From positions 20,446,501-20,510,500 of the forward strand of contig JAWQUS010000010.1 of the NCBI GenBank assembly GCA_036365455.1: a stretch of DNA of 64,000 nucleotides, read 5' to 3'. Below are positions 34,496-44,054 of this stretch, piece by piece. Under the pieces are notes generated by a model. It searched no databases and had not been told where the DNA came from. It saw only the letters and a program-made list of their open reading frames with translations. The position numbers and the translations under genes were made by a program. Position 1 is the stretch's first letter, and the number at the start of each line of letters is the position of its first letter. The DNA comes from Macrosoma leucophasiata. Lineage: Eukaryota; Arthropoda; Insecta; Lepidoptera; Hedylidae.

Positions 34496-34750
34496 TGTGA
34501 TGTTACCGGGGATGAATTAAACACACTGAGTCATATGAATCACTATATTATGCAAATGCGGATACACATCGTTAACTAAACTTAAAACGACAAACAGATC
34601 AGAGCTATTCGCGAACGGCGGAGCGCATCTGTGGAGCGAACCTCCCCTTTCAATGATCCTCTCTCGACTGGCGGCGTCGGCCGAAGCGGGGCGCGCGGGA
34701 GACGCGACACCGTTCGGATATTCGGACCCGCGAGTTAAGCCCGCGCTACA
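34496..34750 (-). repeat. 5' LTR of the gypsy element
   Basis: In element orientation the first half is GC-rich and the end is AT-rich. A candidate arthropod initiator TCAGT lies at 34525-34529 (gactcagtgtg on the minus strand). There is no obvious TATA box. Boundaries TGTAGC...ATCACA are given by comparison with the other LTR and the CTTG duplication. Confidence 0.95.
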
Positions 34751-34847
34751 CTTGTTATTTCGTCGTCTGGACACGACAATATTTTTGCGTGTGTCTACAT
34801 GGTGAAACTTAAATAAAACCACTTTTATGTTTTCACCAACTGGACAC
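34751..34847 (+). repeat. Host repeat (copy A), right part
   Basis: Continues copy A after the gypsy insertion: ttatttcgtcgtctggacac and, further on, ccaactggacac, matching the reverse complement of 36072-36165. Confidence 0.8.
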
Positions 34848-34919
34848 TATCACTTTTTTATGCAAAAAAAGTACAGTCATGTGCATAATCTCCTCGTTTA
34901 TTACATCATATTTAATATT

Positions 34920-35035
34920 TTAAATGCGAAAGTTTGTGAGTATTGATGTTTGTACTCTTTCAAGAAAAAACTACTGGATGGATTTGGATGAAACCTTACA
35001 GTAAAGTCAAGTAGACGAAGTCGCGAGTAAAATCT
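34920..35035 (+). repeat. Interspersed repeat, 'actggatggatttgg' type
   Basis: gcgaaagtttgtgagtattg, caagaaaaaactactggatg and cgaagtcgcgag match the order of the copy at 26390-26590; shortened in the middle. Confidence 0.5.
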
Positions 35036-35755
35036 AGTACTACATAATGAAAATAAACTGATTCATATTTTTGCTGAAAAAAACCCAATGTTTTTTAAAT
35101 TTTAAAATAAAACAAATATGTATTATAATAACAATCATTTTAAAGTATGATTTATTAATATAATGACACGGTTTGACTACCTATGCGAAAAGAGTGAAAA
35201 TAGCCAATATTCTCTAAATATACATAATAATTTAAAATCATTACTTCAAATATCACAAAATATGAAGTAGGTAAGTACCAACACATAATTTTAAGTAGTA
35301 ATTAAATTTCTGTATTTTTATCAAAGTCAAAGAAATTTTGCCCTTGAAAGATACACTCCTTTTATATACAAACTTGCAAAGCTTGTTTGCTTGTTTACTA
35401 AATGTAGTTGCAATGAACTTTAAACGAGAATTGTACTCGGAGCTACATGCGGCATAAAATAATGAAATAAAATATCAATAGAGCATTATTATGGCATCAC
35501 AATTCTAAAATGTATAATTTTACAAATAATAATCATTCTACTTAACTCTCGATTGTTATTACTGAAATACTACGTAAAAGTGACAACTAATGTCACTGTA
35601 ATAGTGATGGGCAAAAACGAGAAATCCGATGCGATCTACATGCTGAAACTGTTCAAGTTCAACTGTATTAGCCACATTATTGAATGATATCCACCGAACG
35701 CCTAGTGATGCGTTTCCTTTTCTGTACAGTTTTTTGTTTACACTTTGGATAGTTG
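35036..35755. other. AT-rich non-coding
   Basis: Nothing recognised. Confidence 0.35.
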
Positions 35756-36020
35756 AGATCATTATATCAGCCGTAATATGTCCACTGCTGGACAAAAGCC
35801 TGCCCATAAGGAGATGATGGGATACATACCCTCCCCCCTGCCATAATCGCCACGCTTGGCATATAAATTGGCGATCGCGGTGGCGGTAGTTTCATCGCAG
35901 GACGCTGATATCCATCTTAATTATTGCAGTTACCTACTACCGCCCCATTGGAATGGTTTGACCACCATTGTTCGGTTGACGGATAGTTGGGATATTGGCA
36001 ACTAAATGAAGTCCTTTAGA
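35756..36020 (-). mobile_element. LINE-type 3' region, 'cataatcgccacgcttggc' family, copy 1
   Basis: Plus-strand order: atatcagccgtaatatgtcc, ctgctggacaaaagcctgcc, cataatcgccacgcttggca, tcatcgcaggacgctgat, ggtttgaccaccattgttcg. The same order occurs at 46873-47125 and, inverted, at 52621-52812. The first words are the reversed tail of lepidopteran RTE-like LINEs. Confidence 0.65.
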
Positions 36021-36069
36021 AAAATAATCTGCGTGACTGTACTTTGACATGAATTCGGTTAAAATGTGA

Positions 36070-36480
36070 ACGTGTGTCCAGTTGGCGAAAACAAAATGGT
36101 ATTTTATTGTAGTTTCACTATGTGACATACGAAAAAATATTATCGTGTCCAGACGACGAAATAACAAGTCATTACAATTTCAAGTTTAACCAACTGGACA
36201 TACGTGTGTCCGGTCGTCCGTGTCGAACCGTGTCGAACCCGTAGCTGGGGTGGTAGCTGGGGTGGTAGCCGTATCCATAGCGTTCATCACCGATGCAAGA
36301 CACTCTGTCATTTGTTGCGGCGGGAACTACGTGTGATACACACACATTACAACAATCGTTTATTACTACGAAACTCACACCTTGACTTTAACAAAATACA
36401 TAAACAGTTTCACGCACACATTTAAACATCTGGGCGACAGGTGACAGGACCATTTGGGCTTGTACTTTGACAGAGGGAAA
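36070..36480 (-). repeat. Host repeat (copy B), uninterrupted
   Basis: On the minus strand it runs from ctttccctctgtcaaagtac through tgtttatgtattttgttaaa, an 'ERYGYGYHPSYHPSYG'-coding stretch, and HGRPDTRMSSWLNLKL to gtaatgacttgttatttcgt. The last string is the unoccupied version of the gypsy target. Its first half matches the inside of the 39238 element and its second half matches copy A. The open frame 36172-36378 (68 codons) has no known family. Confidence 0.75.
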
Positions 36481-36965
36481 GCCTGCATATGGCTACTTCT
36501 TCTTATATCCCTATTACCTACAGGGAGTCATTGATCCAGCAGCGGACACCTTTCGGCTGATATGATGGGGTCACCACGTCCCGACGCCAGCAAGAAATAT
36601 ACGAGTATACCATAAATTAATATTTTCCTAAGCCGTGCCTCTCTCCATTGCGGATTTTTTAATCAGATCAATATAGTGAAGGTATTCCCAGCATAGAGCG
36701 TACATTGCAAAAAGATGTTTTGCAAACGCAAAATATTTCGTAGGCTATGTCACAGGGGTCAATTCGATTACAAGCGCTCCTTACTTACAATAACAACAAA
36801 GGCTTAATAAAGTGGTGTAATATTTTATTACGTTACAACATTACAGATGTTATCTCTATACTGCTGACCACCGTGAAATTATACACAGTATTATGTGTTA
36901 TCTCTTTGTGGTATAATAATGAATGTCCGATTGTTTGATTTGGGGCTAACTTGAAAATTTATTTT
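36481..36965. other. Non-coding with a LINE tail scrap
   Basis: 36527-36600 holds gatccagcagcggacacctt and tcaccacgtcccgacgccag. The second block recurs at 47173-47202. Otherwise AT-rich with nothing recognised. Confidence 0.4.
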
Positions 36966-36967
36966 AT

Positions 36968-37226
36968 GCTAGCTGACCCGGCAAACTTCGTATTGCCTCA
37001 GAATTAAATAATGTATCAATGGTTTGATAGATAAGAATTATTTGTATGGGAAATTGTTGGTTTTACTATTTCTCTTACAATTTCATTAAATGTTCTCAAC
37101 TTTTAAACCTTCCGTTGGCTTTCAAAAATAATATAAAACCAAAATTAGCTAAATCGGTCCAGCCGTTCTCGAGTTTTAGCGAAACTAACGATAAATCTAT
37201 TGCTGTAATAGATTTTTGTATAGGTA
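36968..37226 (+). repeat. 'ctagctgacccggcaaac' element, copy 2
   Basis: gctagctgacccggcaaact to attgctgtaatagatttttg; same ends as 29031 and 54962. Confidence 0.75.
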
Positions 37227-37311
37227 AAGGTAAGGTAAGTTTTCGTTTAAAAGGATCATGGATATATCCCAGCTACTAATTATTAAGGGTAAAAGCTGAC
37301 AAATCGGGCAG

Positions 37312-37388
37312 GACTTCAGTAGCTCAATTGGAAGAGCGGCTGGACTAGATTCCCAGTAAGCCGCGAGTTCGAGTCTCGCCTGAAGTCA
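37312..37388 (+). pseudogene. tRNA-like sequence, cloverleaf nearly complete
   Basis: 8-bp acceptor-like pairing gacttcag/ctgaagtc, D-arm gctc...gagc, a weak anticodon arm ctgga-ctagatt-cccag (one mismatch; loop would read AGA), T-arm gcgag-ttcgagt-ctcgc, then A. The 8-bp acceptor, weak anticodon stem and repetitive flanks shared with 3532 and 51043 argue for a tRNA-derived repeat, not a gene. Confidence 0.6.
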
Positions 37389-37499
37389 AATTTTTCTTTC
37401 CATTTTTCTTTAAATAAAATATATTTCACAAGCATGTGTTACTGCGAAATAATATAAAACAATTATGTTTAATGTAATAAAAAATAACTCCAGGCCTGC
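37389..37499 (+). repeat. Right arm of the tRNA-like repeat
   Basis: caaatttttctttccatttt and cacaagcatgtgttactgcg match 51046-51110 and, inverted, 3345-3412. Confidence 0.65.
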
Positions 37500-37915
37500 A
37501 ATTTCAAAGTTATTATGAGCATTTTTCTAATTGCAAAAAATCAAACACTAAGCAATCGCTAATCCGCATGATAGGCGGAGGTGAGCGCCTTGGGGATAGC
37601 TTTGTTGACGGATGGAGTGATGATGATGACGATTGACAGCTGGGGATAGGGCTTAGGGCCAATGACATACCCGTAGACCTCTTCCCTAACCGTCTCCTCT
37701 CCACAGCAGCGAGTGGCTGGCAGAGCGACGACAAATGCCGCTCCCTCTCTGGATTTCTCTTGGCTTCGCAGGTGTACGACACACCACCGGGTGCTGAGTT
37801 CCCTTCCCCCTCCATGACAAGGCGGAATCCCTCAGGGGGGGGACTACTACCCTTACCTAGGTATTGAAGGTGGGCCTTGCATTAATGGCGTGCACCATCT
37901 AAGCCACTGAGGCGG
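37500..37915 (-). repeat. Probable SINE-like repeat with tRNA-like head
   Basis: The minus strand starts accgcctcagtggcttagat (A-box-like) and runs through ggaactcagcacccggtggt to gcctatcatgcggattagcg. The 100-codon frame (37513-37815) is Pro/Ser/Arg-rich and looks like a translated repeat. Only one copy is in the window, so the class is tentative. Confidence 0.35.
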
Positions 37916-38128
37916 TTCTATTAAAAAACAAACCTATTCACTAATACAGTTGTTTTATGCTAGAATTGTATTTTAATCAAATGCTTGTACGCAATGCGGG
38001 CGTATTCTATACGCCCATAGTGGAAGCTAATTGCGGTAAGTAGGTAGTGAAGGTCAAATCACTTGGAATTACCTTGAATAGTGACGGAGTATTTTAATTT
38101 TTTCATTGTGAAAAATATTTATTTCACC

Positions 38129-38295
38129 GGTAGAGAGCCAGTGTCGGAACTAAGTCTAGGCACCACCGCATTACCTAATCTGCTTGCCACTTGAAGGTCA
38201 GAGCTGTCGTGTTCCATTCCTGTGTTAATGTCCGGCCCTGCAATTTCCGACACAGACATAACAACAGTGGCAAGAGTGGCGAGTAGGTATTATAC
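38129..38295 (+). repeat. Rep-A relic
   Basis: ctaggcaccaccgcattacc, gctgtcgtgttccattcc and ggccctgcaatttccgacac survive; the 3' third is lost. Confidence 0.6.
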
Positions 38296-38824
38296 ATTGG
38301 AATCTTTGGTTAAAAACCCAAGTAGATATTTATCTTAGTAGTAGTAGTAGGTAAATAAACTGTACCTAAATATTTATTGAGACGCACTAGTACATCTTAA
38401 ATGGTTAATAGAAAAAATTCCCGGTAAAACTTATACTGGTGGTGCTGTAATTCATTGAGTTTGTACAAATAACCCGACTAAGTGCAAGTCAAACTCTGGT
38501 ACCGAGGGTTCCGTACAAATGAGATAGATTTTCCTTAGTTACTTTAAATCACAGACACTTCTTATAGGTTTTCCTGCTATGCATGGATAAACATATAGAG
38601 GTACCTAGTTAAGGTATTTTTTCCCATTTTTCTTAAGAACCTTCACCTTATTATTTTAAAAATAGAATAGAGTTTAGGGAGAAGATATCTTTAGTAAAAG
38701 TAAGTGCTTGCTAAGATGTTCCGATTAGGTGGTGATAGTTGTATTTTGACGTTGTAACTATGAGCACAGTTAATTTCTTAAACCTTTCGCCTTACTGAAC
38801 GAGAAGACGCAGATATTTAAAGAA
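38296..38824. other. Non-coding
   Basis: aagtgcaagtcaaactctgg, accgagggttccgtacaaat at 38479-38520 is the widespread 'accgagggttccgtac' end of a lepidopteran repeat also seen (inverted) at 52565-52610. There is a (gta)n run at 38337. Confidence 0.4.
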
Positions 38825-38834
38825 TTATTGCGAA

Positions 38835-39196
38835 GCGCGCATGGCCCAGCGGCTGGTGTAGATCGGAAGCGATCTGCTCAGTTAAGCACTACGGGCGCGG
38901 TCGGGTAGTGTGATGGGTGACCGCTAGTGGCAAATTAAATGCGCGTTTCCGTGCTTCGGAGGGCACGTTAAGCCGTCGGTCTCGGTTGCTATCGATGGAT
39001 AGCAGTCGTTAAACCTTGTCGGAGGCCTTATGGGCGGTTTGAAAACATCCGACAGTGGGTTGGCCACTAACCCACCCACTTCCACCAATCCGCATTGGAG
39101 CAGCGTGGTGGAGTAAGCTCCAGGCCTCCCCCAAACAGGGGAGAGACTCGTGCTCAGCAGTGGGACGTATAATGGGTTGCCATTATTATTTATTAT
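38835..39196 (+). mobile_element. 5S rRNA-derived SINE, copy 3 (best head)
   Basis: The plus strand shows atcggaagcgatctgctcag, ttaagcactacgggcgcggt and agtgtgatgggtgaccgc, close to the 5S order CGATC..C, TTAAGC, GGGCGCGGT, GTA.T..GATGGGTGACCGC. Perfect 10-bp target duplications ttattgcgaa lie at 38825-38834 and 39197-39206. The tail is (tta)n. Confidence 0.88.
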
Positions 39197-39237
39197 TTAT
39201 TGCGAAATAAATATACCTATACTTATTTGTATTAGTG

Positions 39238-39553
39238 GAACCCATAGAGCAACACGGGCCACCGGCCGCGGTGGACCGGAGGGGAGTAGCTATATACAGG
39301 CTTTCCCCTCTGTCAAAGTACAATGCCTGTCGCCTAGGTGTTTAAGTGTGTGTGTGAAATTGTTTATGTATTTTGTTGAAGTCAAGGTGTGATTTTCGTA
39401 GTAATAGATTATATACGAATAGTGTGTGTCTGTGTCACACGTATTTCCCCCCCGAAAAAAATGACACTGTTTTGGATCGGTAATAAACGCTATGGCTACT
39501 CCCCTCCGGTCGGCCGCGGCAGCTGGTGGGCCGTGTTGCTCTATGTTGGAACC
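39238..39553. mobile_element. ~316-bp element with ~55-bp inverted ends (copy C)
   Basis: Left end cccatagagcaacacgggcc...ggaggggagtagc; right end is its inverted, slightly diverged match (gctactcccctccggtcgg...gtgttgctctatg). The interior (ctttcccctctgtcaaagta, ttatgtattttgttgaagtc, aataaacgctatgg) is homologous to copy B at 36290-36480. A short frame 39389-39718 spans it but resembles no family. Confidence 0.7.
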
Positions 39554-39837
39554 CCATTATACAACAGTATTATACTCGTCCATACAGCCTATATAAACTG
39601 TATAACATACTTTCCTTGCATGGAAAACGTTCATTGGTTTGGACTTAAGTTGTTTACATCTATTTTTTTATCGGACCCATCTTTGGTAAAGAAATACATT
39701 AAATACAAGTCTAGGTAATGCAATATGGCACTTTCATAGGTTTTTGTGCAAGTACATGCATGTTAACGGCGCATAGAGAAAGTAATCAGGCCTAAATGAA
39801 AGCTCATAGAGATTTATGTGTTTTACACATACGATAT
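39554..39837. other. Non-coding
   Basis: Nothing recognised. Confidence 0.3.
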
Positions 39838-40093
39838 AATTATATGCACCTACATAGGTTTGAATTATGCTCAGATCGTGTTTCTCTAAGATATTATAAG
39901 GACTCTCTGGCAAAACAATTACCCCCTTATTCTTAAACGTATTTTAGTTAAAGTGTTGCTAATCTAATTATATGCACCTACTTAGGTTTGAATTATGCTC
40001 AGATCGTGTTTCTCTAAGATATTATAAGGACTCTCTGGCAAAACAATTACCCCCTTATTCTTAAACGTATTTTAGTTAAAGTGTTGCTAATCT
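39838..40093 (+). repeat. 128-bp tandem duplication
   Basis: 39838-39965 and 39966-40093 are the same but for one clear change (acctacataggt versus acctacttaggt). The unit includes tatgctcagatcgtgtttct and caattacccccttattctta. Confidence 0.9.
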
Positions 40094-40239
40094 CTCCTTT
40101 GTCTTTTTCTATCCTGCACATTTGACAATGCAACTGACAAAGACAAAGCATTCTATAGCTAAAACGTATCTAATGTACTTTAATAAATAAGGGGGTAAGT
40201 CTCACTTATGAAATTTCATCTATCTATTTATTTAATAAG

Positions 40240-40345
40240 CAGCTCGAGAGCGTAGGCGTCACCGCATTACCTAATCTATCTATCGCTAAATGGTTCAGCA
40301 CTATCGTGTTCCGGTTAGTTGATAATTTGTGACCCCGTAATAAAT
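40240..40345 (+). repeat. Rep-A fragment, 3' truncated
   Basis: ctcgagagcgtaggcgtcac to ttccggttagttgataattt, then gtgaccccgtaat; it stops before a 5S-SINE. Confidence 0.65.
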
Positions 40346-40356
40346 ATGGCCCAGCA

Positions 40357-40719
40357 GCGCGCATGGCCCAGCGGCTGGTGTAGATCAGGAGCGCGCATGG
40401 CCCAGCGGCTGGTGTAGATCACAAGCGATGTACTCGGTTAAGCACTACGGGCGCGGTCGGGTGGTGTGATGGGTGACCGCTAGTGGCAAATTAAATGCGC
40501 GTTTCCGTGCTTCGGAGGGCACGTTAAAACGTCGGTCTCGGTTGCTATCGATAGATAGCAGTCGTTAAACCTTGTCGGAGGCCTTATGGGCGGTTTGAAA
40601 ACATCCGACAGCGGGTTGGCCACTAACCCACCCACCTCCACCAATCCGCATTGGAGCAGCGTGGTGGAGTAAGCTCCAGGCCTCCCCCCAAAAAGGGGAG
40701 AGACTCGTGCCCAGCAGTG
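40357..40719 (+). mobile_element. 5S rRNA-derived SINE, copy 4, head duplicated
   Basis: The first ~31 bp (gcgcgcatggcccagcggct...) occur twice in tandem, 34 bp apart (40357 and 40391). 5S-like blocks ggttaagcactacgggcgcg and gatgggtgaccgc follow. The 3' end stops at gcccagcagtggg, where a reversed Rep-A copy is joined, so no right target duplication is seen. Confidence 0.8.
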
Positions 40720-40721
40720 GG

Positions 40722-41002
40722 TTTTTTTTTAATGTAATAATTATGGCAAAAAAGCATGCAGTTCACATTGATGTTAAGTGATGACTGCAGCCTATAGACA
40801 CCCACACAATGACCAGAGGTCAAAATGCAGATGCGTTACCACTCCTGAGGCCTAAGATGTTATGCCTCTGTGCCGGAAATTATAGGGCCGTACTTGACCA
40901 CCTGACCGAAACACGATAGTGCTGAACATTTAGCGGCAAGTAAATTAGGTATTGCGGTAGTGCCTACGCCCGCGAGCTCCGTCACTGGAGCTCTACCACA
41001 AG
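40722..41002 (-). repeat. Rep-A copy
   Basis: Full order; joined tail to tail with the 5S-SINE through a T-run. Small deletion in the 'ctaccatttagcgg' block. Confidence 0.8.
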
Positions 41003-41199
41003 TACTTACTCATTTCCAATCAAAAAGTTTAGTAATGAGCTCGGTTACGTCAGAACGTTATACGAATGTTTATAGTGTCTTTCAATGTTGTCAGGTTGGT
41101 GATTGAAATTGTGTTCGCACATCAATCCAGTGAATACTCGCTCTTACTAAAACTACTTTCTGACTGTCCTTGAAGGTGGGTGTTCATGCAAGATATCCC

Positions 41200-41410
41200 C
41201 CTACAAAAAAAAACTGGTTGCCTGTAAAGTCGGTTTTACGGGCGAAGATTTTAGGTGACAACGTCTTTTTCCCGGTAGAAAGGCATTCGCCGGTCCGGCA
41301 GGCCTCTCTCTCGTTCGGTGACTCATCGTTACGTTACCGGGCGTTACACTTTTTCATGAGTGACTCCGAGCCGCAACCTAATTTAAGACGTTGTCACGTC
41401 AAAAGAAAGC
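41200..41410. repeat. Probable MITE-like repeat
   Basis: gtaaagtcggttttacgggc and aggtgacaacgtcttttt, then a GC-richer centre (ccggtccggcaggcctctct), then gacgttgtcacgtc. The tgacaacgtct/agacgttgtca words form an inverted pair. One copy only here. The open frame inside is not believed. Confidence 0.4.
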
Positions 41411-42429
41411 TCCAATTACCACTAACCATCATTTTATGATATAACAATGTACTTCGATGATTTTGAACACAATATAGCAAAAAGCATTGACAAAAGTTTA
41501 CATAATTAATCGCCGGAATAAGGAAGAAGGAATTGACGATTGCATACTTAACATTGATTAACGACAATAATTCATATCCTTTGAGAATTCGCGAATACCT
41601 AACTGTAAAGGTGCTAGCATAAAAACGTTGTTGCGCAACCGAATGCGATGATGCCGTTATAATAGCCGACAATAGACGTCCAGTGTGGCACGGCCTTAAT
41701 TCCAAAAATGGCGCGGTGCCGCAATTCTGTATACTCACGCGATCGGTTAAAAAAAGGAAATGACAGTTTATTACGTCAATTTTGCATCTTTTGCGGTCTG
41801 TAGTGTAGTGTCGCTTAGTTTGTAGTAGACTGTGTTTTTATTCAATTACTTAGGATCTATTAGATTAGTACCTGATTCATGGTTTTTGTCATTGGCTGGT
41901 GCTATGGCGGTCTACAGCGAAGGTGTTGCGGATTATCAAACCTTTTGCTGTTAAACGGCAAGTAATGCTCATAAAACACCGTCAAGAAAAGCACACAGTC
42001 AAAACTCTTTATTTGTTTTGGACATTCATTTTCCTAAATTGGGAATATTTTTCCATTTTATACGCAATCACATGCGAGATTCAAGTAAAATGTACCTCGG
42101 TATAACTATAAACAGTAGGTAATAGAAAATAATTCGATGGGTCTTGCAAAAGTGAAAGAGTGAATATTATAACAATTCACTTTAATTTCATATTTGTAAT
42201 ATGCCCTATCAGAAGCAAATTCTATTATTTCCTTTAATTAATTTTAGGGTTTGAGTTGTAAACGATATTCCAGAGACCATAAATTGAAGTCCTACGCGAA
42301 AACGAAACATTTTTTCCGTTGCTTCATAAAAAAAAAACTATTTTGGGCAGGACTTTTAAGTGGGAAAGAGAAAAATGTAGAATAAGACTGCTAACCTTAA
42401 AAGAAGTATTAACAGAGAATATAATTTTA
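41411..42429. other. Non-coding
   Basis: No family recognised for the 114-codon minus frame at 41394-41738 or the plus frame at 41899-42105. Confidence 0.35.
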
Positions 42430-42712
42430 CTGGTGGTAGAGCTCCAGTGACGGAGCTCGCGGGCGTAGGCACCACCGCATTACCTAATATACTTGCCGCT
42501 AAATGGTAGTATTCAGCACTATCGTGTTCGGGTCAGGTGGTAATGTACGGCCCTGTTCCGGCACAGAGGCATAACAACTTATGCCTTAGGAGTGGCAGCG
42601 TATCTGCATTTTGACCTCTGGTCATTGTGTGGGTGTCTATAGGCTGCAGTCTTCACTTAACATGAATGTGAACTGCATGCTTGTTTGCCACTTTTATTAC
42701 ATAAAAAAAAAA
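42430..42712 (+). repeat. Rep-A copy, full length
   Basis: Complete head and A-tail; the 'gtaatttccgg' block is shortened to 'gttccgg'. Confidence 0.85.
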
Positions 42713-42956
42713 TGAATACTACGTATCTTCTAATTTTATAAACGTTAAATATTTTAATAACAATAAAATATGTTAAAAACAATAAAATATGTACAAAGCG
42801 CATCTTATCACCAACAGTAGTTAACTGTGAGCTTTGCGTATTCACAGTTATAATAGTTTTTACAGTTATGACTTCAAAGCTTGGCGGCATGTTAACAGCT
42901 AAAATAATGGATTAAGTTGTTTATGTACAGAACACGTTTTATGACCTGTACTGTTG

Positions 42957-43129
42957 TTTTTTTATGTAATGGAGGTGGCAAAAAAGCATGTTATTCACAT
43001 TGATGTTAAGTGATAACTGCAGCCTACAGGCACCCACACAAAGACCAGAGGTCAGAATACAGATGTGTTGCCACCCCTGAGACCTTAGTTATTATGTGTG
43101 TATGATAGTTATTGCGGGGCCATACATGT
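42957..43129 (-). repeat. Rep-A copy, second subfamily, head missing
   Basis: Poly-T, ggaggtggcaaaaaagcatg, gttgccacccctgagacctt, and gttattgcggggccatacat. Confidence 0.75.
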
Positions 43130-43440
43130 TTTCATCATATTACGACTTCGTACGGATTCTCCAGAGAGACAGAGGTAAATAAATGAATGCCTATACATAC
43201 ATGCAAATACCCACGATTAGCCAGTTATGTATTATCCCATGGGATAGGCGGCCAATGTGGGGACCGTATTGACATTACCGGGCTCATTACCAAACTTTTT
43301 GAGTGGCAATGAGTGACTGGGAATGACAATTTCGAGAAATAGGCAAAACCCCAGTAGAATTTGGATATACCACGACCCAGGAATCGTATCCAGGACTTCA
43401 ACGTAGCAGTCGTGGCTAGCTACTAGACTACTACTACCGT
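43125..43440 (-). mobile_element. tRNA-derived SINE (Rep-T), old copy
   Basis: Words of the family in order: agacagaggtaaataaatga, gcaaatacccacgattagcc, cattaccgggctcattacca, and a decayed tRNA head (gtagcagtcgtggctagct, ctagactactac). Confidence 0.65.
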
Positions 43441-43767
43441 ATAATGTGGAATCATTAATCATTAAACTAAATATTACCTTGACAGATTTTTTTTGTTATA
43501 AAGGACTTGTCACATTTTTTAATAACAAATAGACTATAATACTTTGGTTTATTTATTAAATATCCACCTTCCATATAAGAGACCAAGTGTGGATCCACAT
43601 TCGAATAGCAAACGAACTGAGGAGTTAATGATATTAAGTATTTCGCAATGGGAAAGATTTTATGTGACATCCCCAGACTGTCTCTACTTGATATTGATAT
43701 TATATCATTTATATTTTAGCAATTTTCCGCATTTATCACTAGAAAAAAATACATGCCATTATTATTA
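43441..43767. other. AT-rich non-coding
   Basis: Nothing recognised. Confidence 0.3.
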
Positions 43768-44054
43768 TTTTTTTTTTTATGTAATGTAAGTGGAAAACAA
43801 GCATTCAGTTCACATTGATGTTAAGTGATGACTGCAGCCTATAGACACCCACATGAAGACCAAGGCCAAAATGCAGATGCGTTACCACTCCTGAGGCCTA
43901 AGGTGCTATGCCTCTGTGCCGGAAATTACAGGGCCGTACATTACCACCTGACCGGAACACGATACTGCTGAACACTACCATTTAGCGGCAAGTAAATTAG
44001 GTAATGCGGTGGTGCCTACGCCCGCGAGCTCCATCACTGGAGCTCTACCACCAG
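43768..44054 (-). repeat. Rep-A copy, full length
   Basis: Poly-T to ggagctctaccaccag; all landmarks, few changes. Confidence 0.85.

Larger units (their letters stand above)
29510..34750 (-). mobile_element. Ty3/gypsy-type LTR retrotransposon, intact
   Basis: 5241 bp. Two 255-bp LTRs (29510-29764 and 34496-34750) read the same at every base I compared, and start TGT / end ACA. A 4-bp target duplication CTTG is at 29506-29509 and 34751-34754. The gag-pol ORF has no stop or frameshift. PBS and PPT are at the expected positions, and there is no env. Identical LTRs plus an open ORF mean a recent insertion and probably an autonomous copy. It is nested in an older repeat whose other copy (36070-36480) shows the empty target. 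Confidence 0.95.

Noticed and set aside
37513..37815. 100-codon minus frame as a host gene
   Set aside because: Low-complexity Ser/Pro/Arg sequence within a repeat-like segment; no ordered domain or splice context.
41170..41439. 89-codon plus frame as a gene
   Set aside because: Lies across a probable MITE-like repeat with inverted words; no motif or splice signals.
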